In this document: piece after piece, positions 5,172 to 6,907 of the stretch
How positions within the stretch are numbered: position 1 is the stretch's first letter
Layout: the number at the start of each line of letters is the position of its first letter
DNA from: Alphaproteobacteria bacterium
Lineage (GTDB): Bacteria > Pseudomonadota > Alphaproteobacteria > Rickettsiales > UBA8987
Length of the DNA stretch: 6,907 nt
Direction of reading: 5' to 3'
NCBI GenBank assembly: GCA_003531345.1
Contig: DQGZ01000209.1
Location: 1-6,907, forward strand
Position numbers and translations under genes: made by a program
The notes under the pieces: model-generated
Database searches by the model: none
What the model was told of the DNA's origin: nothing
What the model saw: only the letters and a program-made list of their open reading frames with translations

Positions 5172-5843
5172 ATGCCCAAAATTTTAATAATAGATGATGA
5201 CAGGAAGATAAGGGAATTGCTCAGCCAATATCTTGTTTCTCAGGGTTTTGAGGCTGATGCTGCCGAAAGTGCTATTGCTGCCGAGCACAGGCTTGCCACA
5301 GAAAAATATGATTTGATAACGCTGGACATAATGATGAGTGGCAAAAACGGTGTGGAGTTCGCAAAAGAATTGCGTGAAAAGGGTAATAAAATACCAGTGA
5401 TAATGCTTACCGCAAAAACAACGATAGATAACCGCATCGAGGGGTTGGAATCGGGCGCAGATGATTACCTTGCAAAACCATTTGACCCCAAGGAGCTATA
5501 TTTAAGGATAAAAAAACTTCTGGAGCGCTCGGGCTACCAGCAGAAGGATAGTGCTAAAACTGTCAAATTCGGTGAATATGAATTCAACCTTGAGAACCTC
5601 CGCTTAAGGAAGGGCGAGGAAAGAATATTCCTAAGCACAACTGAAGCGGAATTATTGAAAGTATTCTGTGCCAACATAAATAAACCGATAGACAGAACAG
5701 AACTGGCAAAAAGGTTTCATGGCATATCAGAGCGCTCAGTTGATGTGCAGATAACCCGCCTCCGCAAAAAGATAGAGCCAAACCCCAAAGAGCCAATATA
5801 CCTCCAAACCTCCTGGGGTGAGGGGTATGTGCTGCGGGTTTAG
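5172..5843 (+). CDS. petR: OmpR/PhoB-family response regulator, PetR-like
   Basis: This is a 223-residue two-domain transcription factor. The receiver domain (about 1-118) has the acidic pocket D8-D9-D10, phosphoacceptor D52 (TLDIMM), the switch Thr80 (MLTA) and Lys102 (LAKPF). The C-terminal winged helix (about 128-223) contains FLSTTEAELLKVF and the recognition-helix region SERSVDVQITRLRKKIE, followed by PIYLQTSWGEGYVLRV. The SVDVQI.RLR.KIE.P...YLQT sequence is typical of alphaproteobacterial PetR, named from cytochrome bc1 regulation in Rhodobacter; its targets here are unknown. One oddity is that the usual D-x-M-M-P-G loop reads DIMMSGKNG, with Ser56 where proline is nearly universal. No histidine kinase and no MarR-type petP lies in the window. 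The nearest AAGGA is about 20 bases before the ATG, too far to be a standard site. The gene converges on the RTX gene with a 9-bp gap. Confidence 0.85.
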   Translation: MPKILIIDDDRKIRELLSQYLVSQGFEADAAESAIAAEHRLATEKYDLITLDIMMSGKNGVEFAKELREKGNKIPVIMLTAKTTIDNRIEGLESGADDYLAKPFDPKELYLRIKKLLERSGYQQKDSAKTVKFGEYEFNLENLRLRKGEERIFLSTTEAELLKVFCANINKPIDRTELAKRFHGISERSVDVQITRLRKKIEPNPKEPIYLQTSWGEGYVLRV

Positions 5844-5852
5844 TTTATCTGA

Positions 5853-6907
5853 TCAAAAAATAAAATTATCAATTGTCAGGTCAGTTGTAGAATAATTATC
5901 GAGTTGTATCTTACCCTCGTTATAGAATATATTTACCGCAGCATCTCCAACATCTACAAAGGTAAGATCATTAAAATCGATGTTATACATTGAAAAATCC
6001 AGTCTATCTGCGGTTTCAAAGCCCCCTATCAATATTGAGGTATTGATATTGAAAATATTATTGAAAATAAATACATCTTCAGTACCTGGATATTCAACAT
6101 TGAAGGAATTAGAGTCGCCGATAAAGCCTTGTTGGAAGTTGATTATAAAAATGTCATTACCATCACCGCCGTATAAACCATTGCTGTAATGACTGGTAGT
6201 GCCACTTACTAATATATCATTTCCGTTACCGCCAAATAAGCGGTTTATGCCTTCACCACCGTATATAATATCATTTCCGTCACCTCCGTTAATCATGTCA
6301 TTGCCATCACCACCATAAATTACATCATCCCCACCACCTCCATTTATATTATCATTTCCACTACCCCCATATATTTCATCGGCGCCATTACCTCCATATA
6401 TATAATCATCTCCTTCTTCACCATAAACAAGGCTGCTTTCTCCGGTAAGGTATATTGAATCATTGCCATTTCCAAGACGTATCTCAGCGTGGTTTGCCTT
6501 TATTGCTAGATAGTCATTGCCACTTCCTGAATCTATATACATGGTTCCGTTAAGGCTTGTGTCCTCGCTTGTAATATGTCCTGCCCAGATTCGGTCATTT
6601 CCTGCACCAGAATTTATCCTGAATACTGAATCTGGGTTGCCTTTCAGGAATATATCATCATCACCATCACCGCTGTCTAATTCCATGGATTCAAAAAATA
6701 CAAAAATATCTGATTGACTTGAACCTATAAATTTTTCTATTAATGAGAAGTCTGAATAGTTATCTGTGTAAGAATTGTCTTCGTCGCCGTGAACTATTTT
6801 GTAGGGAAGAATTATTTCGGATGACAATGTTAAAAAGAGATTATTTGAACCTATAGATGCCTTTACAGGTATATATGAATAGCTGTAATCAACAATATCA
6901 TAACCAC
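5853..6907 (-). CDS. RTX-repeat calcium-binding secreted protein, N-terminus outside window
   Basis: This is the C-terminal 351 or so residues of an RTX protein. The minus-strand frame stays open to the right edge, so the TTG at 6825-6827 is not the real start; the residues just before it (YDIVDYSYSYIPVKA) look like a typical RTX inter-repeat module. Diverged nonapeptides (SGDGDDDIF, SGAGNDRIW, SGSGNDYLA, LGNGNDSIY) precede a core of eight consecutive GGxGxDxUx repeats at 6207-6422, and one more (GGDGNDIFI) follows. Such repeats bind calcium between turns of a beta-roll and fold after export. The C-terminus (KIQLDNYSTTDLTIDNFIF) matches the uncleaved type I secretion signal style, ending in hydrophobic residues. 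No catalytic domain is visible in this part, so toxin, protease, adhesin or S-layer roles cannot be told apart. No type I transporter gene is in the window. Confidence 0.88.
   Translation of the reverse strand, partial: GYDIVDYSYSYIPVKASIGSNNLFLTLSSEIILPYKIVHGDEDNSYTDNYSDFSLIEKFIGSSQSDIFVFFESMELDSGDGDDDIFLKGNPDSVFRINSGAGNDRIWAGHITSEDTSLNGTMYIDSGSGNDYLAIKANHAEIRLGNGNDSIYLTGESSLVYGEEGDDYIYGGNGADEIYGGSGNDNINGGGGDDVIYGGDGNDMINGGDGNDIIYGGEGINRLFGGNGNDILVSGTTSHYSNGLYGGDGNDIFIINFQQGFIGDSNSFNVEYPGTEDVFIFNNIFNINTSILIGGFETADRLDFSMYNIDFNDLTFVDVGDAAVNIFYNEGKIQLDNYSTTDLTIDNFIF
6207..6422 (-). repeat. Eight tandem RTX nonapeptide-coding units (27-bp period)
   Basis: These bases encode eight back-to-back nine-residue repeats: GEEGDDYIY, GGNGADEIY, GGSGNDNIN, GGGGDDVIY, GGDGNDMIN, GGDGNDIIY, GGEGINRLF, GGNGNDILV. 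Seven keep the Asp at position six of the unit; the seventh (GGEGINRLF) has Asn there and Ile in place of the preceding Asn, so its calcium site is probably weak. At DNA level the 27-bp units vary, so this is a protein repeat conserved by selection, not a simple satellite. Confidence 0.9.

Noticed and set aside
5164..5196. Short out-of-frame reading frame (10 codons) starting at an ATG just before petR and overlapping its start, as a regulatory leader peptide
   Set aside because: It has no well-placed ribosome-binding site and an unremarkable sequence; in AT-rich DNA this is expected by chance.
6207..6422. 27-bp periodic sequence that might be taken for a CRISPR-like or satellite array
   Set aside because: The period equals nine codons in an open frame, units are contiguous with no spacers, and the translation is the RTX GGxGxDxUx repeat.
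6825..6827. TTG as the start codon of the RTX gene
   Set aside because: The frame stays open upstream to the window edge with RTX-like residues (YDIVDYSYSY), so the TTG is an internal Leu codon.

Overview
The window reads as chromosomal DNA from an AT-rich alphaproteobacterium. The evidence is the family character of the genes. FliJ and SdhE are of alphaproteobacterial type, the response regulator resembles PetR and lies next to a branched-chain aminotransferase (a pairing familiar in that class), and a decayed insertion sequence carries an IS1-type transposase tail of the kind common in Rickettsiales-like genomes. The exact lineage cannot be fixed from sequence reading alone. Spacing is tight and most convergent genes end within about 20 bp of each other. 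No tRNA, rRNA, CRISPR array or phage module is visible.

Layout. Bases 1-1610 (+ strand) hold the 3' two thirds of bioA (biotin synthesis), a FliJ-like coiled-coil protein and sdhE (flavinylation factor of succinate dehydrogenase), close enough to be one transcript. Convergent to them, 1631-2392 (-) encodes an FTR1-type iron permease. Its promoter (-35 at 2445-2450, -10 at 2421-2426) is covered by two Fur-box-like operators, so iron repression is a strong prediction. Bases 2509-2729 are a 221-bp internally deleted IS1-family element: inverted terminal repeats, an 8-bp target duplication (GAAAGTTA), and only the last ~50 codons of a transposase. Bases 2839-3615 (+) encode MlaF, the ATPase of the Mla lipid transporter, without its usual permease partner in view. 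An unrecognised 146-residue protein (3612-4052, -) converges on it and shares a TTAA in which both genes stop.

Bases 4194-5087 (-) encode IlvE and 5172-5843 (+) a PetR-like OmpR-family response regulator. The two are divergent, with overlapping predicted promoters in an 84-bp gap. Finally 5853-6907 (-) is the 3' part of an RTX calcium-binding, type I-secreted protein whose N-terminus lies beyond the right edge.

The genes are mostly core metabolism (biotin, branched-chain amino acids, SDH maturation), envelope and iron transport, regulation and one secreted protein. They do not form a single pathway. The most informative non-coding items are the IS1-derived miniature element and the double Fur site. 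No clearly new multi-gene system is evident; the best candidates for new biology are the unknown 146-residue protein and the truncated RTX protein.
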